Below, piece by piece: positions 35,625 through 47,600 of a stretch of 64,000 nucleotides of DNA; positions within the stretch are counted from its first letter, which is position 1; every line of letters starts with the position of its first letter. The position numbers were made by a program, and so were the translations under genes. The DNA is taken from assembly GCA_907165275.2 (NCBI GenBank), contig OU015670.1:8149501-8213500 (forward strand), given 5' to 3'. The notes beneath the pieces were generated by a model that worked only from the letters and a program-made list of their open reading frames with translations, did no database searches and had not been told where the DNA came from. Origin of the DNA: Zygaena filipendulae (Eukaryota; Arthropoda; Insecta; Lepidoptera; Zygaenidae).

Positions 35625-38600
35625 ATATGTGTGTGCGTGTATATTTACTTATATATATTTATGTATATTTATATAATACCTAAATATTTAAATACGTATT
35701 TTATGCTGTGTAGTATATATTTATATATCAATTATCTCTATATTTAGTCCTTTTTTATGTCTTAGTTTATAACTTTTTAGTTTTAATACTATTATTTTCA
35801 TTTATTTTTCGTTTTTTCCGTAGGTTGCACACCCCTTCCCTTTTATCTCTCTGTCAACCCAATGGTTAACTGTCAGTGAATGCTGCAAGGCATTAAGTTC
35901 GCCATTTGTACTATTTTGTGCAAGAAGAATAAATAAATAAATAAATAAATAAATAAATATATTATGTTAGAGTAGATAAATTATTATGTTCGTAAAACCT
36001 AGTAAAGGATATTCCTAAAGAGGATAATTTAGGATGGTGCTACTCTAAATTCTAGAGTTAAACACAATCGCATGATTTCCAGAAAAGAAAGAAATCGGAC
36101 CCGCCCCCTCCCCGACGGCGTCCCAAGAAGATAGTGATCCCCCGCCGCACCCCCTCTGTCGTCATCCCGGGGAGGCAGATTGTGTTCGTGACGCCCGACA
36201 AGACCACGTGCGAGGAGTGTACCTGCTTCCCCAAGGAGGATCCCTACGCTAAACCCAAGTTAGTATAGAACCCATTCACTGTCTGTCAGGAAAATTGTAT
36301 ACCACCGGGCAAAACTCGATAAAAGCCTGCCATTTTCGGGTTTAAACCCGTAAAAGGTTGCCTTTCATCGGGTTTATACTCAACTTGTTGATTGACCATC
36401 AATAGTTACCATTTATCATAGGGTTCCTTTAAAAATGTTATTAGACCGTACAAGAAATGTCCAGGAAACTGAACCCGTGCCAGCATTCGCCTCTGACACT
36501 GTATGAGATAGCTGCACTGGTCGTGGACAGCCTTCGCTTCCCCGAAGCGTTCACGTGGTGTGAGGAGGAGGTCGCGACTTGGATGGCAGATGATGTGGGG
36601 TTGCCAGAATACAGGGTGAGTGTGGGGCAGTTGCGACCGAGTGAAACGAAACTTTGTCCGGACGGCACCGAACGTCTGGATTTTGCACATCACAAGCATA
36701 GAACAAAGAATAGATACAGAAAGTAGTATTCCTCCCCCGCGAATGCCCTGTCATCGTCAAACCTCTAAATTTTACAGATATAGGAACAGTCACAAAGCCA
36801 GAACTAGGCCGTACGTGCCTTCAGCAGGACTTAACTGTAAAGTTTACTAGATCTAACGTCCACCATGAGAGCTATAATGGCACCACAGTACCTACACTTG
36901 CAATTTACATAGGATTAATTTTTAATGGTCATTCCAGGAGTGCGTACTCGATAATCATATAGACGGCATGAGGCTGCTGCTTCTCGAGGATCCTTCGCAT
37001 TTGCCAGAGATAAACATACACAGCTTTGATCATATACAGGTAATTGAGTAAAATAATGTACACTACATTCAAGTCACATCAATCAGCCACCAGAAGTCCA
37101 CAGCTAGACAAAGTTTTCCCCGAGGATCGTCACCACGAAGCACGCTCTTGCGGCAACTTCAAGCAGGGTTGGTTCTTATGATCTTCACCAGACCATTGGT
37201 TCATCTTATGGGACCAGACTTACAAGATCCAAAAATAATTATTCTTGACCAAATCCTAGATTATCAACTTTCTGTGAACATGTGAGGTCACGCCATCCCC
37301 GTTTTGAAATTGAAATTGGAAAGAACTCTTTCTCTTGCAATCCCACATATTTGTGTACACACCACGATCTCTACACGCTCTGCACTTTATCCTCATCAGT
37401 TGTCAGTCGTATACGAATTCATGTAGAGTTAGTTAAAGTGTGTCGAACATAACATCGTTTTTTTTTATTTTTTATTTAGAGGATAACATCAAAAATCCAC
37501 CAAGTCTACGGCACGGAGTTCATCAAGTTCGCGCGCAGCGTCGGTCTACCACCGAGACGACCGCTCACACATTGCACCTGGTTCAAATCGAGGACCGGGC
37601 CCAGCTGGGGGATAAGGAAAAATTGGACCAGGTACGAGTACGCCATACGCTTTTCGTTTTTTTTCTTCTTGACATGAAAAGATTGCCCCTACCTATAAGG
37701 CAGCAGTGAAAAGACCTGTATAAAGCTTGCACTATGAATAATACAGTATATTTCAACTGGCAGAGGCGACATCTTGCGTTGGATGAAGATTATAATGCCC
37801 GTCCCGTTACATCTGGACCATTGGGATTTGGTGTGGTGAGATGCTTTACTTATTAAATGCTGCTACTACAAGCTGTTCCCCGCGTCAATTTTGGAATTCT
37901 CTCAAGAACTCTCTGACGTATTAAGATTCTATTTGCACCAAATTGGTGTTCCTCGCGGTTCCCTCGGTATCTCTTCGTTTCGAGATAAAAAGTATCCTGT
38001 CACTTACGGACAGAGACAACCCTCCTCCAACCCAGGGTCCTACCAACCAGTCTTGGTTATACGGACCGAATCGCGGGAAGGAACCCTACACATTGCTTTT
38101 TGCTCTTAATCCTTGTCCCTAGTTTGTCCCCTTTCTGAGGCTTGACGTTCACACTCAAGGGATAGTTAGGATAAGTTTAATTAATAGGACCGACACATTT
38201 ATTGTCGCCAAAAAAAGGTCCCCAAACAGTGTCCCGAAACAAATTCTGTTGTGTGCCGGACCGCAGGTACCACAAACCGGATTTCCCCAAGATGATGTTT
38301 GCCAGGATACCGAAGGCGCCCTCTCATGTGCACATACCGCATTACGTTCCGACGACAGAAGTATGCACGGAATATTTGGTAAGTCTACTATGCCTTTTTT
38401 AATAATATGGACTTTAGCAGATAGTGCATTGGGAAAACGTCAATTTACAGTAAATGTATTTTTAACCGACTTCAAAAAGGTTCTCAATTCGACGCGTTTT
38501 TTTTTGTTTGTTATCTCAGAACTTCGACTGGGTGAACCGATTTTGATGATTCTTTTTATTTTCTCCCGTGGTCATGAAATCAGGATCTGATGATGGGGTC

Positions 38601-41600
38601 TTGGAGAAATCGGGGGAACTCTCCAAATATACCCACTCTATGGCGATTAGGGTATTTTTTATAGTAAATTGTTTATTTTCTTTCGGCAATCACCAATTGA
38701 TGAAGTTCAACTGAAGATATAGACCACCGGAACTACTGAATAATAAGTATTTCACAGTCGCAAGATTCGATCTCTCTAAAATGCACATCGGCGTCCATAT
38801 AAAAATCGAGTTTTAAGCTGTAAACTCCAATAATATGAAAACGGAAAACCATATTGAGGATAATTTGCTTTAATCTATTCCACGTCGATAAATACGTACC
38901 TTATACAAGTTGAAACAGGATTTGTGGTTGTATTGGAATTAACTACTTTAGTTTTACCTTAGCGTAGGCATACGGTAAAAATGAATATACCTACAGGTTA
39001 TTCATTTTTAGGTTACCTATCTTATTAAATTTTAGTGTTTGCGAGATGAGACAAAATATAAGTATTTTAAAATTAAGGCATAAGAATACCAAAAAGCAGA
39101 CATCTATCTAAATTTGTATGAAAGTTTTTAATTTAAATTTTTATTGCTTCGAAGAGGAATCTTACCGTATCCATTTTGTGATCGCGATAAATTTGATGCG
39201 GTTTTCACCAATAGATATTTTTTGTCCGAGTTTGATTGTCAGGGCTGAGGGCGGGCGGTGTGAAGTTGGCCCCCCAATGTCAAAAAAAAAATAAAATAAA
39301 GTGAGTTCTAGTGGCCCCCCACATAGTTCCGGAGTTCTTTAAACTTTTTGGAAATAGTTCTGTTGTTTACATAGACCAAAAATGGTTTTGAAATAATGGG
39401 GGGCCAACTTCCCGATTTTCATATTTTACGGCCTTATACCGCGAAAAGTATTAGTCAAATCGAAAAATGTTATAGGGATAATGTGTAGAACTCTTTGGGG
39501 GGCCAACGGAACTCTTACAAAAAAATCGATTTTTGAATATTTTATTTTTTTTCAAAATAATTAATTATTTTCATCTGAACCTAGCGTCTTTCCTATCGGT
39601 TATATCGAAATAAGTTATAAGAAAAACTTATAGAACTCTTTGAGGGGCACCTAGAAATCTAAGAAAAAAAATCATTTTCCGGAAACTAGATGAAAATTGA
39701 GAAAAACTTTTTTTTTATACACAAGTTTTTAAAAAAATGGCATGAGTTCTAGTTGCCCCCCACATATTTCTGAACATCTATATACATTTTAGAAATAGTT
39801 CTGTTGTTTACATAGACCAAAAATGGTTTTGAAATAATTTCCCGATTTTCATATTTTACGGCCTTATACCGCGAAAAGTATTAGTCAAATCGAAAAATGT
39901 TATAGGGATAATGTGTAGAACTCTTTGGGGGGCCAACAGAACTCTAACAAAAAAATCGATTTTTGAATATTTTATTTTTTTCCAAAATAACTAATTATTT
40001 TCATCTGAACCTAGCGTCTTTCTTATCGGTTATATCGAAATAAGTTAGAAGAAAAACTTGTAGAACTCTTTGAAGGGCACCTAGAAATCTAAGAAAAAAA
40101 TTCATTTTCCGGAAACTAGATGAAAATTGAGAAAAACTTTTTTTTTATACACAAGTATTTAAAAAAATGGCATGAGTTCTAGTTGCCCCCCACATAGTTC
40201 TGAACATCTATATACATTTTGGAAATAGTTCTGTTGTTTACATAGCCCAAAAATGGTTTTGAAATAATTTCCCAATTTTTTTACGGCCTTGTACCGCGAA
40301 AAGTATTAGTCAAATCGAAAAATGTTATAGGGATAATGTGTAGAACTCTTTGGGGGGCCAACGGAACTCTAACAAAAAAATTGATTTTTGAAATTATAAT
40401 TTTTCCAAAATAACTAATTATTTTCATCTGAACCTAGCGTCTTTCTTATCGGTTATATCGAAATAAGTTAGAAGAAAAACTTGTAGAACTCTTTGAGGGG
40501 CACCTAGAAATCTAAGAAAAAATCACATTTTCCGGAAAATAGATGAAAATTGAGAAAAACTTTTTTTTTATACACAAGTTTTTAAAAAAATGGCATGAGT
40601 TCTGGTTGCCCCCCACATAGTTCTGAACATCTATATACATTTTGGAAATAGTTCTGTTGTTTACTTAGACCAAAAATGGTTTTGAAATAATTGCCCAATT
40701 TTTTTACGGCCTTGTACCGCGAAAAGTATTAGTCAAATCGAAAAATGTTATAGGGATAATGTGTAGAACTCTTTGGGGGGCCAACGGAACTCTAACAAAA
40801 AAATCGATTTTTGAATATTTATTTTTTTCCAAAATAACTAATTATTTTCATCTGAACCTAGCGTCTTTCTTATCGGTTATATCGAAATAAGTTAGAAAAA
40901 AAACTTAAAACTCTTTGAGGGGCACCTAGAAATCTAAGAAAAAATTTCATTTTCCGGAAACTAGATGAAAATTGAGAAAAACTTTTTTTTTATACACAAG
41001 TATTTAAAAAAATGGCATGAGTTCTAGTTGCCCCCTACATAGTTCTGAACATCTATATACATTTTGGAAATAGTTCTGTTGTTTACATAGCCCAAAAATG
41101 GTTTTGAAATAATTTCCTAATTTTTTTACGGCCTTGTACCGCGAAAAGTATTAGTCAAATCGAAAAATGTTATAGGGATAATGTGTAGAACACTTTGGGG
41201 GGCCAACGGAACTCTAACAAAAAAATCGATTTTTGAAATTATAATTTTTCCAAAATAACTAATTATTTTCCGGAAAATGTGATTTTTTCTTAGATTTCTA
41301 GGTGCCCCTCAAAGAGTTCTACAAGTTTTTCTTCTAACTTATTTCGATATAACCGATAAGAAAGACGCTAGGTTCAGATGAAAATAATTAGTTCTTTTGG
41401 AAAAAAATAAATATTCAAAAATCGATTTTTTTGTTAGAGTTCCGTTGGCCCCCCAAAGAGTTCTACACATTATCCCTATAACATTTTTCGATTTGACTAA
41501 TACTTTTCGCGGTACAAGGCCGTAAAAAAATTGGGAAATTATTTCAAAACCATTTTTGGGCTATGTAAACAACAGAACTATTTCCAAAATGTATATAGAT

Positions 41601-44600
41601 GTTCAGAACTATGTAGGGGGCAACTAGAACTCATGCCATTTTTTTAAAAACTTGTGTATAAAAAAAAAGTTTTTCTCAATTTTCATCTAGTTTCCGGAAA
41701 ATGAATTTTTTTCTTAGATTTCTAGGTGCCCCTCAAAGAGTTCTACAAGTTTTTCTTCTAACTTATTTCGATATAACCGATAAGAAAGACGCTAGGTTCA
41801 GATGAAAATAATTAGTTCTTTTGGAAAAAAATAAATATTCAAAAATCGATTTTTTTGTTAGAGTTCCGTTGGCCCCCCAAAGAGTTCTACACATTATCCC
41901 TATAACATTTTTCGATTTGACTAATACTTTTCGCGGTACAAGGCCGTAAAAAAATTGGGCAATTATTTCAAAACCATTTTTGGTCTAAGTAAACAACAGA
42001 ACTATTTCCAAAATGTATATAGATGTTCAGAACTATGTGGGGGGCAACCAGAACTCATGCCATTTTTTTAAAAACTTGTGTATAAAAAAAAAGTTTTTCT
42101 CAATTTTCATCTAGTTTCCGGAAAATGAAATTTTTTCTTAGATTTCTAGGTGCCCCTCAAAGAGTTCTAAAAGTTTTTTTTCTAACTTATTTCGATATAA
42201 CCGATAAGAAAGACGCTAGGTTCAGATGAAAATAATTAGTTATTTTGGAAAAAAATAAATATTCAAAAATCGATTTTTTTGTTAGAGTTCCGTTGGCCCC
42301 CCAAAGAGTTCTACACATTATCCCTATAACATTTTTCGATTTGACTAATACTTTTCGCGGTACAAGGCCGTAAAAAAATTGGGCAATTATTTCAAAACCA
42401 TTTTTGGTCTATGTAAACAACAGAACTATTTCCAAAATGTATATAGATGTTCAGAACTATGTGGGGGGCAACTAGAACTCATGGCATTTTTTTAAAAACT
42501 TGTGTATAAAAAAAAAGTTTTTCTCAATTTTCATCGAGTTTCCGGAAAATGTGTTTTTTCTTAGATTTCTAGGTGCCCCTCAAAGAGTTCTACAAGTTAT
42601 TCCTATAACTTATTTCGATATAACCGATAAGAAAGACGCTAGGTTCAGATGAAAATAATTAGTTATTTTGGAAAAAAATAAATATTCAAAAATCGATTTT
42701 TTTTGTTAGAGTTCCGTTGGCCCCCCAAAGAGTTCTACACATTATCCCTATAATATTTTTCGATTTGACTAATACTTTTCGCGGTACAAGGCCGTAAAAA
42801 AATTGGGAAATTATTTCAAAACCATTTTTGGGCTATGTAAACAACAGAACTATTTCCAAAATGTATATAGATGTTCAGAAATATGTGGGGGGCAACTAGA
42901 ACTCATGCCATTTTTTTAAAAACTTGTGTATAAAAAAAAAGTTTTTCTCAATTTTCATCTAGTTTCCGGAAAATGAATTTTTTTCTTAGATTTCTAGGTG
43001 CCCCTCAAAGAGTTCTATAAGTTTTTCTTATAACTTATTTCGATATAACCGATAGGAAAGACGCTAGGTTCAGATGAAAATAATTAATTATTTTGAAAAA
43101 AAATAAAATATTCAAAAATCGATTTTTTTGTAAGAGTTCCGTTGGCCCCCCAAAGAGTTCTACACATTATCCCTATAACATTTTTCGATTTGACTAATAC
43201 TTTTCGCGGTATAAGGCCGTAAAATATGAAAATCGGGAAGTTGGCCCCCCATTATTTCAAAACCATTTTTGGTCTATGTAAACAACAGAACTATTTCCAA
43301 AAAGTATAAAGAACTCCGGAACTATGTGGGGGGCCACTAGAACTCACTTTATTTTATTTCTTTTTTTGACATTGGGGGGCCAACTTCACACCGCCAGGGC
43401 TGAGGGCTATTTGTGAAAATTGGTTGAAGAGTGCATTAAAAGCTTACTATACGTTGTCAGGGGTACAGAGAAGGACATAGGGTAATTTTGACCCGGAATT
43501 CTCGCGGGAACTCCGAAATTAATGCGAGTGAATCCATGGGGAACAGCGCGTGATTTGATATAAAGAAAATAGACAGTATTTTGATACGTCAGTAATATTA
43601 TTCTGTTCAATTCTATGTATTAAAATAATATCATTTATTCTGTCCTATATTTTATCGGCATTCTAAGATTCCAACAATAAGACTGAAAACGGACAAAATA
43701 CTTTATCTGTTTATCTCATAATAAAAATTTCATTGCGATAAATAAAATAGCGCTAGAAGAAGAAATCGCACAAGATGCAGCATGTAACTTGCCCTACATT
43801 TTATAATGATTATAGTATTACCTCAGACCAAATAAAAACTAAAGACGGAACGCGTAGAACAAACAAGTGAAACCAGGAAAAAGACACCACGCCCTGCACG
43901 TACACAGAAACACGCACACACTTACAAGAAAAAGACACCATACCTGGGAAATCTGGGAATCGTGTGGCACTTTTCTAAGCACTACATGCATACGCAACCG
44001 GCTTCACTTCGTTGTTCGAGACGTTCTGTCTTTAGTTTTTATTTGGTCTGAGAGTATTACTAGCTGTTCCTCGCGGTGTCACACACGTTAATTTCGGAGT
44101 TTCCGCGGGAATTACGGGGTAAAAAGTACCCTATGTCCTTATCTGTACCCCTGAAAACGTTGACGGCTAGACTTATTCTGACGCTTCCAACAATATCGTT
44201 ATATTTCAACCAATTTACAGAAATCCTTGACAAATTAACCTAAACCTTCCTCATGAACTGGTGAAAATAGCATGAAAACCCGTTCTTGAGTTTATGCCAC
44301 GGGGGACTTTGTGTAATATTATCTGTGATTTCGTTGAGGGCCTAAACAAAACTTTAGGCTTTTCACTTTAGCTAAGGTCCACAGCTCCAGGAATAAAAGT
44401 TACGGTTGGGGTGAGAGAAGGAATCGTTGCAATATCGGGTCCGATAAACGTGATACGCGACATTTCTCATATTTCTTTTCAAATATAGTATATATTAATC
44501 ACCGAACAAAATTACAGATAGAAGGGGCATCAACTTAGTCTAGTATGAAAACAGATGAAAACCAGTGTCGCCGGGTGATTTTCGCGCACAAAACTATTCA

Positions 44601-47600
44601 TCACGCACTAAAACATTCATTAACGTAAAGAAAATATGTATTAAACGCTTTATGGTTATGTTTTTACTTGTTACTGCTTTCAAAATTCACAGTTTTGGGA
44701 ATATTGTGGTACATTTACTTGGAATGGCAGCAAAAAAAGTTTTGGGCAAGTTAGAGCATTTGCTCTAACTACCTTTGCAACGGTGGCGTGCCTGTCCCAC
44801 CCACATGTCCTCTCTAGCTAATTTATTTGCTCTGTGATATTAAAAGTATTGACACTCCACACACATAGATCTACTTGAACTCACATTAAAAAAAAATTAC
44901 ATCAATGATTCCATCAAAGTGTTAAAAAGTGTCAAAGGTTGGTCAAAGGTTTCAGTGCGACTTTTTGAAATGACATCTGTACGGAACTGAGAATTTAGGT
45001 GAAACTTAAACATTGTTCTTCTACTAGCTATCCCCCGCAGTTTCACACGCGGTAATTTCAGAGTTCCCGTGAAAATTGTGGTATATATGTATGTAACTAT
45101 GTATGTATGTATTTTATTGTATAGGTATGTGTAGCATATACATGTGTTATAGTATTTATTGTGAGTAAATTGCGTCTTTATGTTTTAGTTATTAATTATT
45201 AGTATCTTGTATTAAGTATTTTATATATTGTTTTGTTTGCACACCCCATCTTCTATATCTCTCCGTCTACCCAATGGTTAACTGGTAGAGAATGCCGCAA
45301 GGCATTAAGTTCGCCATTTGTACTTACTGTGGAATAAAGAATAAATAAATAAATAAATAAAATTTCGGGATTAAAAGTATCCTACGTCACTCAGGTGAAA
45401 GAATTTTCAAAATTTTCAGTATATCCAGAGATTACCCCCTGCAACGTCACACTTACAAAATTTTGCTCTTTATAATATTAGTATAGATTAATGATTGTAA
45501 CTTAATTTTAATACAACTTCCTTCAACAAAAATGAAAATACAAAAAAGTATTTTGTGTAAGTATAATATTTTGCTGACAGATGCCGCCGACTACCTACCT
45601 ACCTACAATAAATACGTCACAGCTTCAATAGCTCCGCAAAGTGGGAAATCTGGCGACATGCCAAAACCCTCTGTGCTCCTATCGATTTTGCGCAAGTTAT
45701 TAAGTTTTCACCAACGGCAAATAGACAAGCTGTCGCATAAAAACGGGGACCTGATTCACTATGACCATAGTCTAATAACACTGCGTTACGGCAACGTGTT
45801 ACGTGCCACTAAAACATGTCTTCGTCACGCGCCCAAAGATGTTCCACTAAGAAAAAACCATACAAGTGCGAGTCGCACTCGCGCACCGAGGGTTCCGTGC
45901 AAACTTTTACATCTAATTATAAGCTTTTCAGATTTTTCCATCAAGGGCGATGCCTCTTGCCAAAATTAATGGTTCTGCGACAACTGGAAGAACCTTATAG
46001 GTTTTGATTCCCCTTGCGAGTGTCAAAATATGCGGCATAACAGACAATGTAAAGTTTGATTTTTCACCGCTCCAATGGATAGCAGAATATCTTAGTATTT
46101 GATATTAATTTCAACTTCATATCTCCACGCGTTCCTAAGAAAAAGGGTCTCGACAGACAGACGGACAACAAAAGTGATCCTGTAGGTTTTCCTCTTTTCG
46201 TTCCGAGGTACGGAACCCTAAAACGATAGTAATAAATAGTGATCACAGGTGCCGAGGAAGTTCCGCTTCCAAACGGGGATACCGGATGAAGCTCAGGTGA
46301 TATGGATGGAGCGACGAGCGGCCGCGCCCAAACCGAAGCCGCCGCAGAAGGAGAAGAAACCAAAACCAAAGGAGTCGAGACTGGTGCCGAAGAAGATCAG
46401 CTTAACCGGCTTGACGGGGAAAAATCTCATCTTGGCTCGAAGGAAGATGCCAACGCCGAAGTTTTTGGCGTGACCGCTGATTTTGGTAATTATGGAATTT
46501 TTTTTAACATCTGAGAAGATTTTTGCTAGGATTTTTCTTTGCTAGTCAAAACAAAGTGGTATTTTACCTACACGATATCCTAGGACTTTAATGAAAAATT
46601 ATGGGCCTATGATAATAATAATCTTTATAGACTTAATAATGTATCCTAGTTATATTCTAATTTATTAATTTTTTTACTTTAATTTTATAGGTCACACAGG
46701 CAAAATTCTACGTCTATGTACAGATATAATATATTGTAATTATTAATGCAACACCAGATTTACGTTACTACGGGAAAATTTCAAGTTTGAAAAGAGGACT
46801 ACCGCCTTTCTAATAACTTTACCCGCAATTAGGTGATTCATTCTTTGACAATAAGACGTAGTGTTAATTTTATATTGTAACTTAAATAATTATAATTCAC
46901 ACAATACAAAAAATAACATTTTATTAAGCGTTTCGATTCTATAATCTTTGCTAATATTATAAAAGCGAAAGGTTTCGTTGTTTCGTTCGTCGTATCATAT
47001 GTAAAAGCGCTAAGACCTACATTTTTCATTGTTAATATATGTTTAAACTACTAACTCCTCACCTGTATAGCAATGATGACAGTGTCATTCTGTACAGGGC
47101 CAAATATGTCTTCGTTGTATATAGTCTGTGCGTCGTTGTGGCGCTCGATCAACTTTCTTATCTCCATGATGCTCAAGGGCCGAGACTCCGTTGCATTTGC
47201 TGAAAAAAAAAAAAAAAACAAAACAACTCATTAAAACTAAAGCCGTCACCCCGCGATATTCACCAGGTTTTTCGGAAGAAAGATCGCGGGGTCCAGCTCT
47301 GGACGCGTCTATTTCATTCAGTAGGTGCTACTGGCAGTTCCACCAGTAGAACTACTTGGAAGAAAACATACAATCTGTTCTACTGTGACGTGGCGTAGAA
47401 CAGACTGGAATTTTCTCATCCATTCAGGTGAGTGTAGAGCAAGACTGGTCGCCGTGGAGTTCCTCGATGGAAACATTTGTCCAAAAGTACACGTCTGTTA
47501 ACTAATATAATGATTTTTTAGGAAACTCGATCAAAGCGTATCTTTCGAATAGACGGTGGGCCAGACCAGACTGGCTATGCATAAAATAAAAATGGAAGAG

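Noticed and set aside
36444..36464. Acceptor TTATTAG at 36444 for SAM gene exon 3
   Set aside because: It would put the exon out of frame with exon 2 and meet a stop; the acceptor at 36464 keeps phase 2.
39253..43395. CRISPR-like regular repeats
   Set aside because: Units are ~425 bp with no spacers, arranged in two opposed arms, in a eukaryotic genome.
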